A DNA stretch of 29,036 nucleotides from contig BFEA01000363.1 of assembly GCA_003427395.1 (NCBI GenBank), positions 6,616-35,651 of the forward strand, written 5' to 3'. Position 1 is the stretch's first letter; every line of letters starts with the position of its first letter. The notes beneath the pieces are model-generated. The model saw nothing but the letters and a program-made list of their open reading frames with translations. It was not told where the DNA came from and did not search any database. The position numbers and the translations under genes are program-made. Shown here one piece after another: positions 1-8,339 of this stretch. Origin of the DNA: Chara braunii. Lineage: Eukaryota; Streptophyta; Charophyceae; Charales; Characeae.

Positions 1-30
1 TTTTTTTTTTTTTTTTTTTTTTTGTTTTTT
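1..30. repeat. T homopolymer at window edge
   Basis: Twenty-three T, one G and six more T. It could be the tail of a minus-oriented retroposon or simply the assembly edge; the window also ends in an A run. Confidence 0.8.
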
Positions 31-373
31 ACCGTCTTGGGCCTTAGACCTTGGAAGGATGAAGCTTGAACGTGAGTATTATGGTAGTTGAGTTTCTGTG
101 TATGGGACGCTGGAGCCGTTTTCCAGCAGGTGACAGGAGCATCCTTTCGACCTGTGTTGAGGACGTTATACACAGGCCGCATCCACACAAAATCAGGCGT
201 TCTTTTTTTTTTTTTTGCCTTTCAATTTCGAATTCCATTGCTCATTGGACGTTTTTTTTTCGACAGTGGTGCGGCGACATCCCGTGTCTTTTTTTTTTTT
301 GTTTGTTTCCCTTTTCTAACGATGAAACTTTGCTGGACCCACTAGCGAAGTATTCTACGACGTTTGACACATT
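31..373. other. No gene seen; T-tract-rich spacer
   Basis: Three long T tracts sit near 201-214, 247-255 and 288-300. Around 103 the phrase GGGACGCTGGA recurs at about 27700 in the 3' UTR of the L1 LINE, so part of this stretch may be an old LINE 3' end. Open frames exist on both strands but show no domain, compositional bias or start context that would make them credible. Confidence 0.5.
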
Positions 374-919
374 GGGCCTCGCCATACCTATCCCGAAAAC
401 CCAAAAAAGTTCGGGAGCACTCCCGAATGGGGGAGATGTGAAAAAACCTTTCGAGAGGGCTCGTCGCCACACTGCGCTCTCCAAGGCGGCAGTCTCCAAT
501 TCGTCAGACGAGGCCAGACATTTTTTGGCGAGTGCAGAAGAAGGGCCTCGCCACACCACTCTCGAAATGTGCAAAATGAGAATGAACTTCCCGCTAGAAC
601 ATGGCCAGATGCACCCGCCACATTTTTGTCTTTTTCACATTTCCAGAGTGGTGTGGCGAACCCAGACAAAACGGTGGCAACAGATGGTTGTCGGTCGAGG
701 CGCACTCTCCAGTTTGGGGCCGAAATCGGAGGAGCCTCGGACCACCCCTCAAATCGGGTGCTTTGCAGGTGGGATGATCCACAAAGTTCGAGAGCACTCC
801 CGAGAACCGCATTCTGTCCGCTCTCCGATTTTCGGGAGTTGGTGTGGCCATGCCACTTCTCTCCAAATCGCTGTTTTGGAGATAGGTGTGCTGTTTTGGA
901 GATAGGTGTGGCGAGGCCC
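374..919. mobile_element. MITE-like element 'E4', 3-bp TSD ATT
   Basis: The left end GGGCCTCGCCATACCTATC (374-392) is the reverse complement, with one mismatch, of the right end GATAGGTGTGGCGAGGCCC (901-919). ATT flanks both sides (371-373 and 920-922). The interior holds small palindromes such as TTCGGGAGCACTCCCGAA near 412, a nested 121-bp element (543-663), and an exact tandem duplication of about 20 bp just inside the right end (about 870-909). No transposase is present, so it is non-autonomous. The 3-bp duplication and GGG start fit the PIF/Harbinger superfamily best, but that is inference because no related transposase was seen. Confidence 0.8.
543..663. mobile_element. Short hairpin MITE 'E6' nested in E4
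   Basis: About 121 bp. The left arm GGGCCTCGCCACACCACTCT pairs with a right arm ending in GTGGTGTGGCGAACCC. The core (GAGAATGAACTTCCCGCTAG and following) is almost the same as that of the element at 6055-6166, but the subterminal arms differ. The right end is slightly damaged and no clean target duplication is left. Confidence 0.65.
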
Positions 920-1389
920 ATTTTTATCCATTTTTATGGTTTTTTGGAAAAGATGAAGTTATTTTTCATTTGCATGAATGGATCATTTTCTGATTGAAAA
1001 TGAATTGAAATGGCAAATAAAACGAAGAAGAACAGCTGTGCACCCGAATTCATGGGTTGGTACGATCTCCTTCACGTAAGTCTTCATAGTGATGCACGGT
1101 GGCAATAGAATGTGTCCACGAACACAGCCACAGGGATGAACTAGTAACGGTTATGGGGACTCATTCATCACTTTCATCACTATGGGCCTCGCCACACCTA
1201 TCCCGAAAACGCAAAAAAGTTCGGGAGTGCACGCAAAAAAGTTCGGGAGCACTCCCGAACGTGGGAGATGTGAAATTTTTTTTCGAGAGGGCTCGTCGCC
1301 ACACTGCGCTCTCCAAGACTGCGCTCTCCAAGGCGGCAGTCTCCAATCCGTCAGACGAGGCCCGACATTTTTTGGAGAGCGCAGACGAC

Positions 1390-1483
1390 GGGCCTCGCCA
1401 CACCACTCTCGAAATGTGCAAAATGAGAATGAACTTCCCGCTAGAACATGGCCAGATGCACCAGCCACATTTTTGTCTTTTTC
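1390..1483. mobile_element. Left part of hairpin MITE 'E7' (copy of E6), right arm lost
   Basis: Starts GGGCCTCGCCACACCACTCT and follows E6 almost base for base through its core. It stops at 1483, where the GC-rich block begins; the right arm present in E6 is missing. Homology to E4 resumes at about 2524, just after the position of that missing arm. Confidence 0.65.
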
Positions 1484-2523
1484 ATGAACTGCAAGGAACA
1501 TGAATATGGACGAAGCACAGAAATCCAGATTGCAAAATCACACTGAAGTCCAAGTAGTCAAAGTAAGAGCAGATAGCACAATCGAACCGAGTCACCATCC
1601 ATTTGAGAAAGATACAGAAGAATCGTGAGTCAATGTCCAAGCCCAACAGGGCAACACCAACAGCATAACCGAATGTAGCTCTCTCTCCTGAATGGCGCCA
1701 GGCGCCCTATCTACTCTACAGCCTAAGCCTACAACTGCAGCCTAAGCCTACAACTACAGCCTAAGCCTACAACTTGACGACCAGCGAGTGATGATGTCAA
1801 CACCAATGCCGACCTCCAGCTCCACCAGGTACGTCTCCTCCTTCACCCACACTCTCCCTTGTTATCCCACACAGCGCACCGTCGCCCTCACCTCCCCTGC
1901 GCCCTCAGGCAGCCCGGCTATGGCCGCCAGCGCCCTGCGCAAACAGGCAGCGCCCTACCGCTTTAGTGCTAGCCTGCTCCCTCAGCCTTAGCGCAGCACA
2001 GCAGCTCGCGTTTGCGCAGCATGCCGGCAATGCCCGCACTGGCCAAGATCCCTGCCCACTCGTCCTGCTTGCCTATATGCCAGTGTTGCGTGTGGGCGGC
2101 CTCCCTTCAGCCTGCGTCTGGGCCCCAGTGCCTGAACCGGGCCCGATGCAGTTGAGGCCCAGGATGCAGTTGCGCCTCTTTTGTCAAGGCCTGCGGCCAG
2201 ATTCAGATAGTGGGCCGATTTCCCTTTGGCATTTTCCGCCTCTATACCCAGCATGCATTGCCGGCCTCACGTTCAAGTGCCCAGGGCCTAACTAACTCAG
2301 AGGCCCTGGGATTTCCACATTTGCTGAGATCCGAGACTGGGTGCACTCCAACCAACTGGCGTGCTGCAACTGTATGGACCCCACTAATTGAAATGTTTGC
2401 ACAGAGGGCTCTTGTTGATTTGCTGGCCCGCCTTCACTTAGGGCGGGCACGAGGCTTGCTGGGGCCTTAGCCCAGAACATGTACATCATGGCAAGGCCCC
2501 TTCTTGAGGGCTCAATCCTCACA
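1484..2523 (-). repeat. GC-rich dispersed repeat, copy A (inverted relative to copy B)
   Basis: This block interrupts E5. Read on the minus strand it is co-linear with 8340-9040. Both contain a 23-bp palindrome with arms GCCCGCC and GGCGGGC (2426-2448 here, 8363-8385 there), whose asymmetric loop is reversed as expected for inverted copies. They also share a perfect 24-bp match containing GTTGCAGCACGCCAGTTGG and a CCATAGCCGGG segment. It has no recognisable protein or RNA polymerase III box. It could be an unclassified LTR or a DNA element; the family is unknown. Confidence 0.55.
1716..1772. repeat. 19-bp x 3 tandem repeat
   Basis: Three adjacent units of CTACAGCCTAAGCCTACAA, with one substitution in the middle unit (CTGCAG). 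It lies inside GC-rich copy A, and no corresponding tandem array is apparent in copy B. Confidence 0.85.
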
Positions 2524-2783
2524 AACCCAGACAAAACGGTGACAACAGATGGTTGTCAGTCGAGGTGCACTCTCCAGTTTGGGGCCGAGATGGGAGGAGC
2601 CTCGGACCACTCCTCAAATCCGGTGCTTTGCAGGCGGGGCGATCCACAAAGTTCGAGAGCACTCCCGAGAACCGCATTCTGACCTCTCTTTTCAAAATCT
2701 TTCTGACTGCGATTTTCGGGAGTTGGTGTGGCGATGCCACTTCTCTCCAAATCGCTGTTTTGGAGATAGGTGTGGCGAGGCCC

Positions 2784-2913
2784 TATGTATCTCATGCTGC
2801 CTCTAACAGGCCATCCGACAGAAGCGGAGGCGTTCCTGTCAGATCCTCCACAATATTTGAATTTCACGTTTCAAGTTGGGTTTTTCAGAGCCAAAAAAAA
2901 AAAAGCAATCCAG
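2784..2913. other. Short spacer between E5 and a SINE
   Basis: No feature seen apart from an A run at 2892-2903 directly before the SINE, which may be the tail of an older retroposon. Confidence 0.5.
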
Positions 2914-3287
2914 CGGCCTAACTCAGTTGGTAAGGCAAACAAGTGGCATTCAGGAGGTAGTGGGTTCAATCCCCATTGGCCTCATGTACCTTCCTGGGCA
3001 TGCTTGGCGCCGGCCACCTAGAGATAGACCACTGGATCCCCCGATCAGCCTGAAGGGAGGCACAGGGATTGGTCATGTTGGCATGGTCCCTGATGCTACC
3101 GGCTGTCCCCTAGCCGGTATCGCCCACCTGCAGGTCGGGAGCAGCCCCCGCATTGGTGTCTCGTGTAAACACGGTTCTGGCTGCTACGGGGTTCCCGTAT
3201 GCCTACAATTAGGAGTAGTCGTAGGTAGGTAGTGTGAGGTGAAATTGAGAGGAGAACATAGCTTTTTTGACAAAAAAAAAAAAAAAA
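2914..3287 (+). mobile_element. tRNA-derived SINE with poly-A tail
   Basis: The 5' part looks like the body of a tRNA gene. An A-box-like TAACTCAGTTGG lies at 2919-2930 and a B-box-like GGTTCAATCCC at 2963-2973, the right distance apart for an internal RNA polymerase III promoter. About 300 bp of unrelated body follows, then an A run at 3272-3287. Target duplications are unclear because both flanks are A-rich. It is non-autonomous and would depend on a LINE reverse transcriptase such as the L1 type seen at 23586-28035. The tRNA-like part is not an intact tRNA gene. Confidence 0.75.
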
Positions 3288-3772
3288 GCGAAGTCTGGAA
3301 ATCACCCCCCGACTTTAGAGCCCAAAAAATAGAGACTTCCCGCCCACGCGAAGTCACCAGCTATCATGTCCAGTTGTAGTTTTCTTTGTTTTTCTTTTTT
3401 TTTGGATGCATCTCATTGGACGGAGGTGGGCATCTTTACATTCCCCGCTGGAGAACTACCAGGCCGTCCAGATTGGATGTATTCGACGGCCATACTGCGT
3501 CACTCGAGGCCACACGTGATCCAAATCCTGAACGGACTGGTCGAATACTTCGCCGATGGGTCCAGGCCCCTGGGTCTTCAACATACCGTGTGGTGAAGGC
3601 GGTCATTGTGTCGAAACGGTGAATGTAGAAAATGGTCTGACAGTTGTTTCGGCACTGGTGTGCCGAGGCACTTAGTCTTTCAAAAACTGGGTTTATTAAA
3701 CTCTATTTTGCATGCATTTTTATATCAGATTCTGCCTGTTTGTACTTTTCTGTTGCTGATTTTAGGGTGATT
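3288..3772. other. No gene seen; one MITE-like right end
   Basis: Contains a T tract near 3390 and a sequence at about 3657-3672 (GTGTGCCGAGGCACTTAG) that resembles a decayed right end of the GGGCCT family. No partner end or coding sequence was found. Confidence 0.4.
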
Positions 3773-4247
3773 GGGCCTCCGTGCACTACTCTTGAATCTT
3801 GAGAAATCAAGAGTTCGCCACTGCTGCACTAACTCTTGATGCCGCGTCCTGAATTTTCATTCAAGCGCTGTGAGATTCACTCTCGAAATCGTCGAGAGTG
3901 AGTCGTCGCTGCACCAGCTGTGGAAAAGTGCTCTGCGTCGGGCGCTTCAAGAGGTGTCAGAAACGGCCCATAGGGCGAGCTCTTGAAGTTTCCACAGTTC
4001 CTGCATGCAGGGGCCTTTTTTTCAAACGAGGCAGACCGGTCCCTTCGTGCGGTTTGCAAATTCGAGAGTTGGCCTCCAGTCTCGATGGACAAATCGTCGC
4101 TGCCCTGTCGTGTAGTGTCTGTCCCACAGTCAAGAATGCTAACGAGAGTCGAGAGTTCAGAGTAAGTGCGGCGACGACAGCACTTGATGACAATAGAGGA
4201 GTCTGACAGCGCTAGACGTACTCTCTCTTGAAAAGTTTTGTGTGTCT
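3773..4247. mobile_element. Decayed hairpin-rich MITE region with an orphan left end
   Basis: GGGCCTCCGTGCAC at 3773-3786 fits the terminal consensus of the family but has no visible right partner. Two hairpins follow: ACTCTTGA...TCAAGAGT around 3789-3815, and a 12/13-bp stem TTCACTCTCGA/TCGAGAGTGA around 3873-3902. No coding potential was recognised. Confidence 0.45.
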
Positions 4248-4631
4248 GGGCCTAGTTGCACTACCGGCATAGGCCAAGTTTGGCGAGTAAACGCCTGGTT
4301 GCACTTACTCGCCAAACTTGGCGAATGCAAAATGTGTCCGACGGCTCGGCACACCGTCGACACAACTTGTGGAGAGTGAATTCAGTTTCCCTGCCTGTGC
4401 ACGGCGGTTTGTGGAGGGTGGTCTAAGGACCTCGCCACAAAACAGCTTTCTGGAGAGTGCAGGGCTTCACGAGTCGACATGGGGGAGACAATTTTTTTTA
4501 ACGTTTCTGTAGAAGAAATCTCGTGGCGAGTACGTGCAACCAGGCCTCGAGTTCGACACGATTCTCATATTTTTCACTCTCCACGGATCCGCCACGAAAT
4601 GTGACGGATGGTGAGTAGTGCAACTAGGCCC
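4248..4631. mobile_element. MITE-like element 'E8', 3-bp TSD TCT
   Basis: The ends GGGCCTAGTTGCACTAC and GTAGTGCAACTAGGCCC are perfect reverse complements. TCT flanks both sides (4245-4247 and 4632-4634). Length is 384 bp. The first five bases match E4/E5 but the rest of the terminus differs (AGTTGCAC against CGCCACAC). It contains a related element (4293-4546) and a perfect 17-bp stem, CCAAGTTTGGCGAGTAA at 4274-4290 pairing with 4305-4321. Confidence 0.8.
4293..4546. mobile_element. Nested element 'E9' within E8
   Basis: GCCTGGTTGCAC followed by TTACTCGCC on the left is matched by GGCGAGTACGTGCAACCAGGC on the right. The outermost bases have decayed, so no target duplication can be read. Its left arm also forms the 3' half of the 17-bp stem at 4274-4321. 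Confidence 0.55.
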
Positions 4632-5434
4632 TCTAGCGTGAGTACTACATTCTATATTCGATTTTTTTTGAATTCTTAAAAAAAAAAAAAAAAAAAAAAA
4701 ACGGATTTTTGTTTCTATTTTAGTTCAGGACCTCGGCACGCCACACCACAGTGGAAAATGCCATTTTGGATAGTTTGTCTTGGCCACACAGGCAGTCCAA
4801 ATTGCAGACCCGCAAGTATGTTGTCAGAGAACGCTTCTCGGCACTGCCGCCTGTCCAGGAGGCCCTGCTCTAGGAGGCCCTTCTCGACACAAAAAGAAAA
4901 TGCTTTCTGTACTGCAATGATGTTGGGCAGGGTACTCTAGGAGGCCCTGCTCATTGTCTTCCTCCACAGAATGACAATGAACCTTACGGCTAGCGCGGTC
5001 GCATTCTGAATGTTGTGATCTTGTTTTCCTGTGTCTTTCTTGTAGTTCCCCTGCCAACGACGCAGGGCGGGATCCCTTATGTGCTGAAGTTGTTTCCTCA
5101 GGGGATTGTAATGCTGAGGATTGTAATGCTGATCACACTGGCACTTAGAGGAATGTTCCCAGCCATTTTCACAGCCGAATCTGTGTTTCCGTTCTTTTCT
5201 TCTTCTTGTCTTTCTGGAATCTGACAACCTGGCCAGGGGCCTGAGCTGCCATCACTGAGGGCATACTTACACTACCACTTCCAAGAATGTATACAACTGC
5301 AATCACGGCCAAAGCTTTGTTTCCTTTTCTTTGTTTTCTTCTCGCGTGAGTTCTTTCTGGGAGAGTACCAGAAAGATAATGGAGGTCGACCCAGGATAGG
5401 CAAAACTCGGAGAACAGTAAAATTCACGCTCTAA
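4632..5434. other. No gene seen; isolated TIR-like ends and an A run
   Basis: Holds an A run near 4679-4700, a sequence at about 4730 (CTCGGCACGCCACACCAC) like a variant left end, and an unpaired GGGCATACTTACAC near 5256 that resembles the end of E1. The short open frames on both strands have no recognisable domain. Confidence 0.5.
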
Positions 5435-5834
5435 GGGCATACTCACACCAGTGGGTTTTTTTGCTAAATAGCAAAATCTGCTGTGCTGTTAGAGTCACAC
5501 TAGGGTTTTCCGACCACCAAAATTGCAAAGGGGGTAGCATTTGTCAGTGGCCTGGGGGGCCGCGGGGATGGGCATTTTGCTACCACCTCGAGTGGTGGTG
5601 GCAAATTCTCTTTTGGCCGTCGCAAACTCTCTTTCGCCTTTTGGGAATTGTTAAAAGAAAATTTTCGCGCTTTGTGACCATGATAGGCAGCAATTTTGCA
5701 ATTGCCAGAGAGTCCCGCTCGTGTCCTTCATGATTTGCAACCCATGTGTGACCGGGCGGGGTACTATTTCAGCAAACATGGGAGAGAAAATTCAGCAAAT
5801 TTTGCTAGAGTGCCACCGCTGTGCGAGTACGCCC
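5435..5834 (+). mobile_element. MITE-like element 'E1', 400 bp, TSD TAA
   Basis: Begins GGGCATACTCACAC and ends GTGCGAGTACGCCC; TAA flanks both sides (5432-5434 and 5835-5837). The interior is non-coding and contains palindromes, for example GCTACCACCTCGAGTGGTGG around 5578. A second copy lies in inverted orientation at 6170-6571 and a third, interrupted copy at 23005-28091. TAA/TTA duplications and the GGG start point to PIF/Harbinger-type MITEs (inference from known family traits). Confidence 0.85.
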
Positions 5835-5837
5835 TAA

Positions 5838-6051
5838 CAGGGTCGGACGTACTACACTACATTCTTCTCTCACATTCTTTGTTGCCTTACTCTACCTACC
5901 TTCCTACCACTACTGCTGAGAGGCTCGCCACACAGGCTGTCGAAAACCGGGTTTTCAACAGTTTTGCATAGCCACATGGAGTTCTGAAGTATTGCCGCCC
6001 AAGAAAAGGTTCGACAGGTGTCAGAATGGGACGCTCGACACTCCCCCATTC
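5838..6051. other. Spacer inside the large inverted repeat
   Basis: Contains a variant left end (GCTCGCCACACAGGCTGTCG, about 5922) running into a short hairpin in which CGAAAACC faces GGGTTTTC. This is probably a decayed relative of the element at 6055-6166. Confidence 0.4.
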
Positions 6052-6054
6052 TTA

Positions 6055-6166
6055 GGGCCTGGCCACACAGGCTGTCGAAATCTGCAAAACGAGAATGAAC
6101 TTGCCGCTAGAACATGGCCAGATGCGCCTGGCACATTGCGTTTCGAAAGCCTGTGTGGCGAGGCCC
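6055..6166. mobile_element. 112-bp hairpin MITE 'E3', TSD TTA
   Basis: The left arm starts GGGCCTGGCCACACAGGCTG and the right arm ends CCTGTGTGGCGAGGCCC. TTA flanks both sides (6052-6054 and 6167-6169). The core matches that of E6 (543-663) in about 38 of 40 positions counted by eye, but the arms differ from E6. It abuts E2: the right TTA of E3 is also the left TTA of E2. Confidence 0.85.
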
Positions 6167-6169
6167 TTA

Positions 6170-6571
6170 GGGGCGTACTCACACAGCCGTGGCAATTTAG
6201 CAAATTATGCTGAATTTTCCTTGGCATGTTTGCTGAAAACATACCCCGCCCGGTTACACATGGGTTGCAAATCAGAAATGACACCAGCAGGACTCTCTGG
6301 CAATTGCAAAATTGGCCTCGCATGGTCACAAAGGGCGGAAATTTTCTTAAATTTTCTTTTACGAATTCCCAAACGGCGAAAGATTGTTTACCAGCGCCAA
6401 AATGGAATTTGCCACCACCTCTCGAGGTGGTAGCAAAATGCCCATTCCCGGGGCCGCTGACAAATGCTACCCCGTTTGCAATTTTGGTGGTCCAAAAACC
6501 CTAGTGTGACCATAACAGCATAGCAGATTTTGCAATTTTGCAAAAAAAAAAACGCTAGTGTGAGTATGCCC
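6170..6571 (-). mobile_element. MITE-like element 'E2', inverted copy of E1, TSD TTA
   Basis: Its reverse complement runs co-linearly with E1 over the whole length, with scattered differences and small indels. The ends are GGGGCGTACTCACAC (one extra G) and GTGTGAGTATGCCC, flanked by TTA at 6167-6169 and 6572-6574. E1 and E2 form inverted arms of about 400 bp around a spacer of about 335 bp. Confidence 0.85.
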
Positions 6572-6574
6572 TTA

Positions 6575-6935
6575 TCCTCCTGCCGGCAGGTGACGGAAAT
6601 TCAACAGTGGTCCCCATGCCTTTCGAGAATTGCGTTCGAATTCCATCTGTGTGAGGGACATTTCCTTGACACCGTGCCCTGTAGAAAGGCGCAGTCCATT
6701 TGGCCATCACCAACAACCTCGCCCCTCGACAACCTGTTGGCCAGGGGGGGTGTAAACTGTAGACAGCCCGACTTTCGAATTTTCTCTGACTTCAAGTTTC
6801 GACAGCCTGTGTGGCAAGTCTCTAAGTATAGGGGACCCCTGCAAGCATAGCTACCTCAACCGTGGTTTCTCTTTTTGTAATTGCCTTTCTTATTAGAAAT
6901 AACGGCGGACACGGCATGTTTTGAAACCCTAAAGG
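6575..6935. other. No gene seen; decayed hairpin relic
   Basis: Around 6740-6815 a run of G, then AAACTGTAGACAG, and later TTTCGACAGCCTGTGTGGC resembles the element relic at 22859-22955 and the right arm of E3. No protein or RNA gene was recognised. Confidence 0.4.
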
Positions 6936-7161
6936 CGAAAAAAACACGCGCCGGCAAAGAAACCCCGGTCCAACTCGAAATGAGCGATTTCGGTCCAAAA
7001 GTATCCGTTGGACTTTTTTTGTTTTGTTTTGTTTTCCCCTCTGACACCACGGCCGACTCTTGTAAATATGACACCCGGTCTGACACCACGGTCGTCGGTA
7101 CTTCCGTGGCCTTTTCGAACTCGGTGCGGTTTTCTTTGCCGACGCGTGTTTTTTTTGCCCG
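6936..7161. repeat. Foldback / inverted-repeat element relic
   Basis: The left arm around 6936-6964 (AAAAACACGCGCCGGCAAAG) is matched on the opposite strand around 7128-7161 (CTTTGCCGACGCGTGTTTTT). Weaker complementarity extends further out. The middle contains TCTGACACCACGG twice, about 40 bp apart. The open frame across it is most simply explained by the arms and is not taken as a gene. Confidence 0.55.
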
Positions 7162-7379
7162 TTCGATACTCAAAGGTGACAAACACGTACTTACCCCTTC
7201 TTATTATTATCATGCCCCAGTGCCAGTTCTAGTGCCTTCATGGCCCTTGCTAATTTGAACCCTTTCTGTATTTATGCTTGTCATCCTTGGACAGGGGCCA
7301 TGGTGAGTTCTGCAGGGCCGTTTTCAGCAGCCTCAGCCAAGAACTATTTTTCTTTTTTTCCCCCCTTATTTTCTGGCCT
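7162..7379. other. Spacer, nothing recognised
   Basis: A pyrimidine-rich stretch with no palindrome, terminal repeat or coding signal that I can support. Confidence 0.4.
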
Positions 7380-7625
7380 TGGGATGTCTAGGCTAGGGCC
7401 GGGCTGGGGCACGACCTAGAAGTTGTCGATGCCATGGCCATGGCTGGGCCACGGCAGGGATGTCCCAGCAACGGCCGAGTTGTCTAGGCTAATAGCCGTG
7501 CTGGGCCACAGCCGAGATCTCTAGGCTACAGCAGAGATAGGTCCCCGATGTGATGTCTAGGCTACAGCCAAGCTGAGCCACGGCCAAGATGTCTAGGCAC
7601 GGCCCGGCTGGGCCACGGACGACAT
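7380..7625. repeat. Degenerate minisatellite
   Basis: Phrases like GATGTCTAGGCTACAGCC and GCTGGGCCACGGC recur five or more times at irregular spacing of roughly 35-60 bp. The units are degraded and the period is not constant. Confidence 0.6.
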
Positions 7626-7925
7626 GTCATTGGATCATTACCTCTGGGCCTCAGCCCTCCTCCGTGTAAGCACGGCCTCGAACCGGCGACGTCGGCCTCA
7701 AGAGCCAAGAATACCGCCAGGACACAGTGTTCAAAAGCGGAACCACACCGCCTAGATGTCAAGATCATGAGCAGAAAAGAAAAAAAAAAGAAGAAAAAAC
7801 CGGTGCAGAAAATGGCCAAAGTACCTATTTCTATCAGCAATGTTCTTCTTGCTGATTTCTACTGTGGCGGGGACGGACCTGTGGCCACCTGATAAGTGTG
7901 TCTTTTATGCATCACCTCCACGAGA
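7626..7925. other. No gene seen; possible tRNA-like relic on minus strand
   Basis: Read on the minus strand, about 7668-7730 contains GGTTCGAGGCC (B-box-like), with TGGCGGTATTCTTGG upstream as a weak A-box candidate. No clover-leaf closes and no tail is at the expected end. An old SINE fragment is the most that can be claimed. Confidence 0.3.
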
Positions 7926-8201
7926 GTCTCACTTGAAGTTTCAAAAGTGCTGTGTGGCCAAGGGCCGAAAACGCCTGAAAACTAGAGCTCTTGAAAATGT
8001 CTGACAGCTCTGCTCTTGAAACCCTTCTTCAGGGTTTCAAGAGTGGTGTGGCGAGGCCCTAAAGCGGAGGGAACTGTGGAATTCCCAGCTGTCAAGTTCC
8101 ATCTGACAGCTGTCGATTTTTTGAGCATTTCGCCCCTTTATGTTTTTCCGGAAGATGCATGCTTCTTTTTGCTCATTCCGAGAAGTTGCGTGGCGAGGCC
8201 C
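7926..8201. mobile_element. Cluster of MITE right ends
   Basis: GTGTGGCGAGGCCC ends at 8059 and GCGTGGCGAGGCCC at 8201, with a damaged version near 7950-7967. The 12-bp stem CTCTTGAAACCC/GGGTTTCAAGAG (about 8015-8043) and the 9-bp stem CAGCTGTCA/TGACAGCTG (about 8090-8117) are perfect. Matching left ends are not visible, so these are fragments. Confidence 0.5.
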
Positions 8202-8293
8202 TACGTGATCTGTACATGTTTCAAATTCAGTCGAAACTACACCTTGCAGAAGAAGGAGTTTAAAACTGCAGTCCAGTTCGGCACGTCGTCAGT

Positions 8294-8311
8294 TTATATA
8301 TATATATATAT
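8294..8311. repeat. (TA)n microsatellite
   Basis: About nine TA dinucleotides in a row. Confidence 0.9.
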
Positions 8312-8339
8312 CGTCAAATATATGCAAGGATTTGACCCC

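Larger units (their letters stand above)
1184..2783. mobile_element. MITE-like element 'E5', copy of E4 interrupted by an insert
   Basis: The ends GGGCCTCGCCACACCTATC (1184-1202) and GATAGGTGTGGCGAGGCCC (2765-2783) are perfect reverse complements. TAT flanks both sides (1181-1183 and 2784-2786). The outer parts (1184-1483 and 2524-2783) are co-linear with E4. The extra length is a 1.04-kb GC-rich block at 1484-2523. Two short tandem duplications are present here and absent from E4: a repeat around CGCAAAAAAGTTCGGGAG near 1208-1250, and ACTGCGCTCTCCAAG near 1307-1340. Confidence 0.8.

Noticed and set aside
66-905. 279-codon plus-strand open frame
   Set aside because: It runs across T tracts and into the inverted repeats of E4; the open frames on both strands follow from the repeat sequence. 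No domain or credible start.
1716-1772. Interstitial telomere repeat
   Set aside because: The unit contains CCTAAGCCTA, but the 19-bp period and sequence do not match TTTAGGG or TTAGGG arrays.
3898-4206. 102-codon frame starting MSRRCTSCGKVLC (zinc-finger-like)
   Set aside because: Only a few Cys in a hairpin-rich MITE region; no continuing Cys/His pattern.
5461-5733. 90-codon frame inside E1
   Set aside because: The inverted copy E2 does not keep the frame open over the same bases; non-coding MITE interior.
7668-7730. tRNA gene on the minus strand
   Set aside because: A B-box-like motif is present but the A box is weak and no clover-leaf can be drawn; at most a SINE relic.
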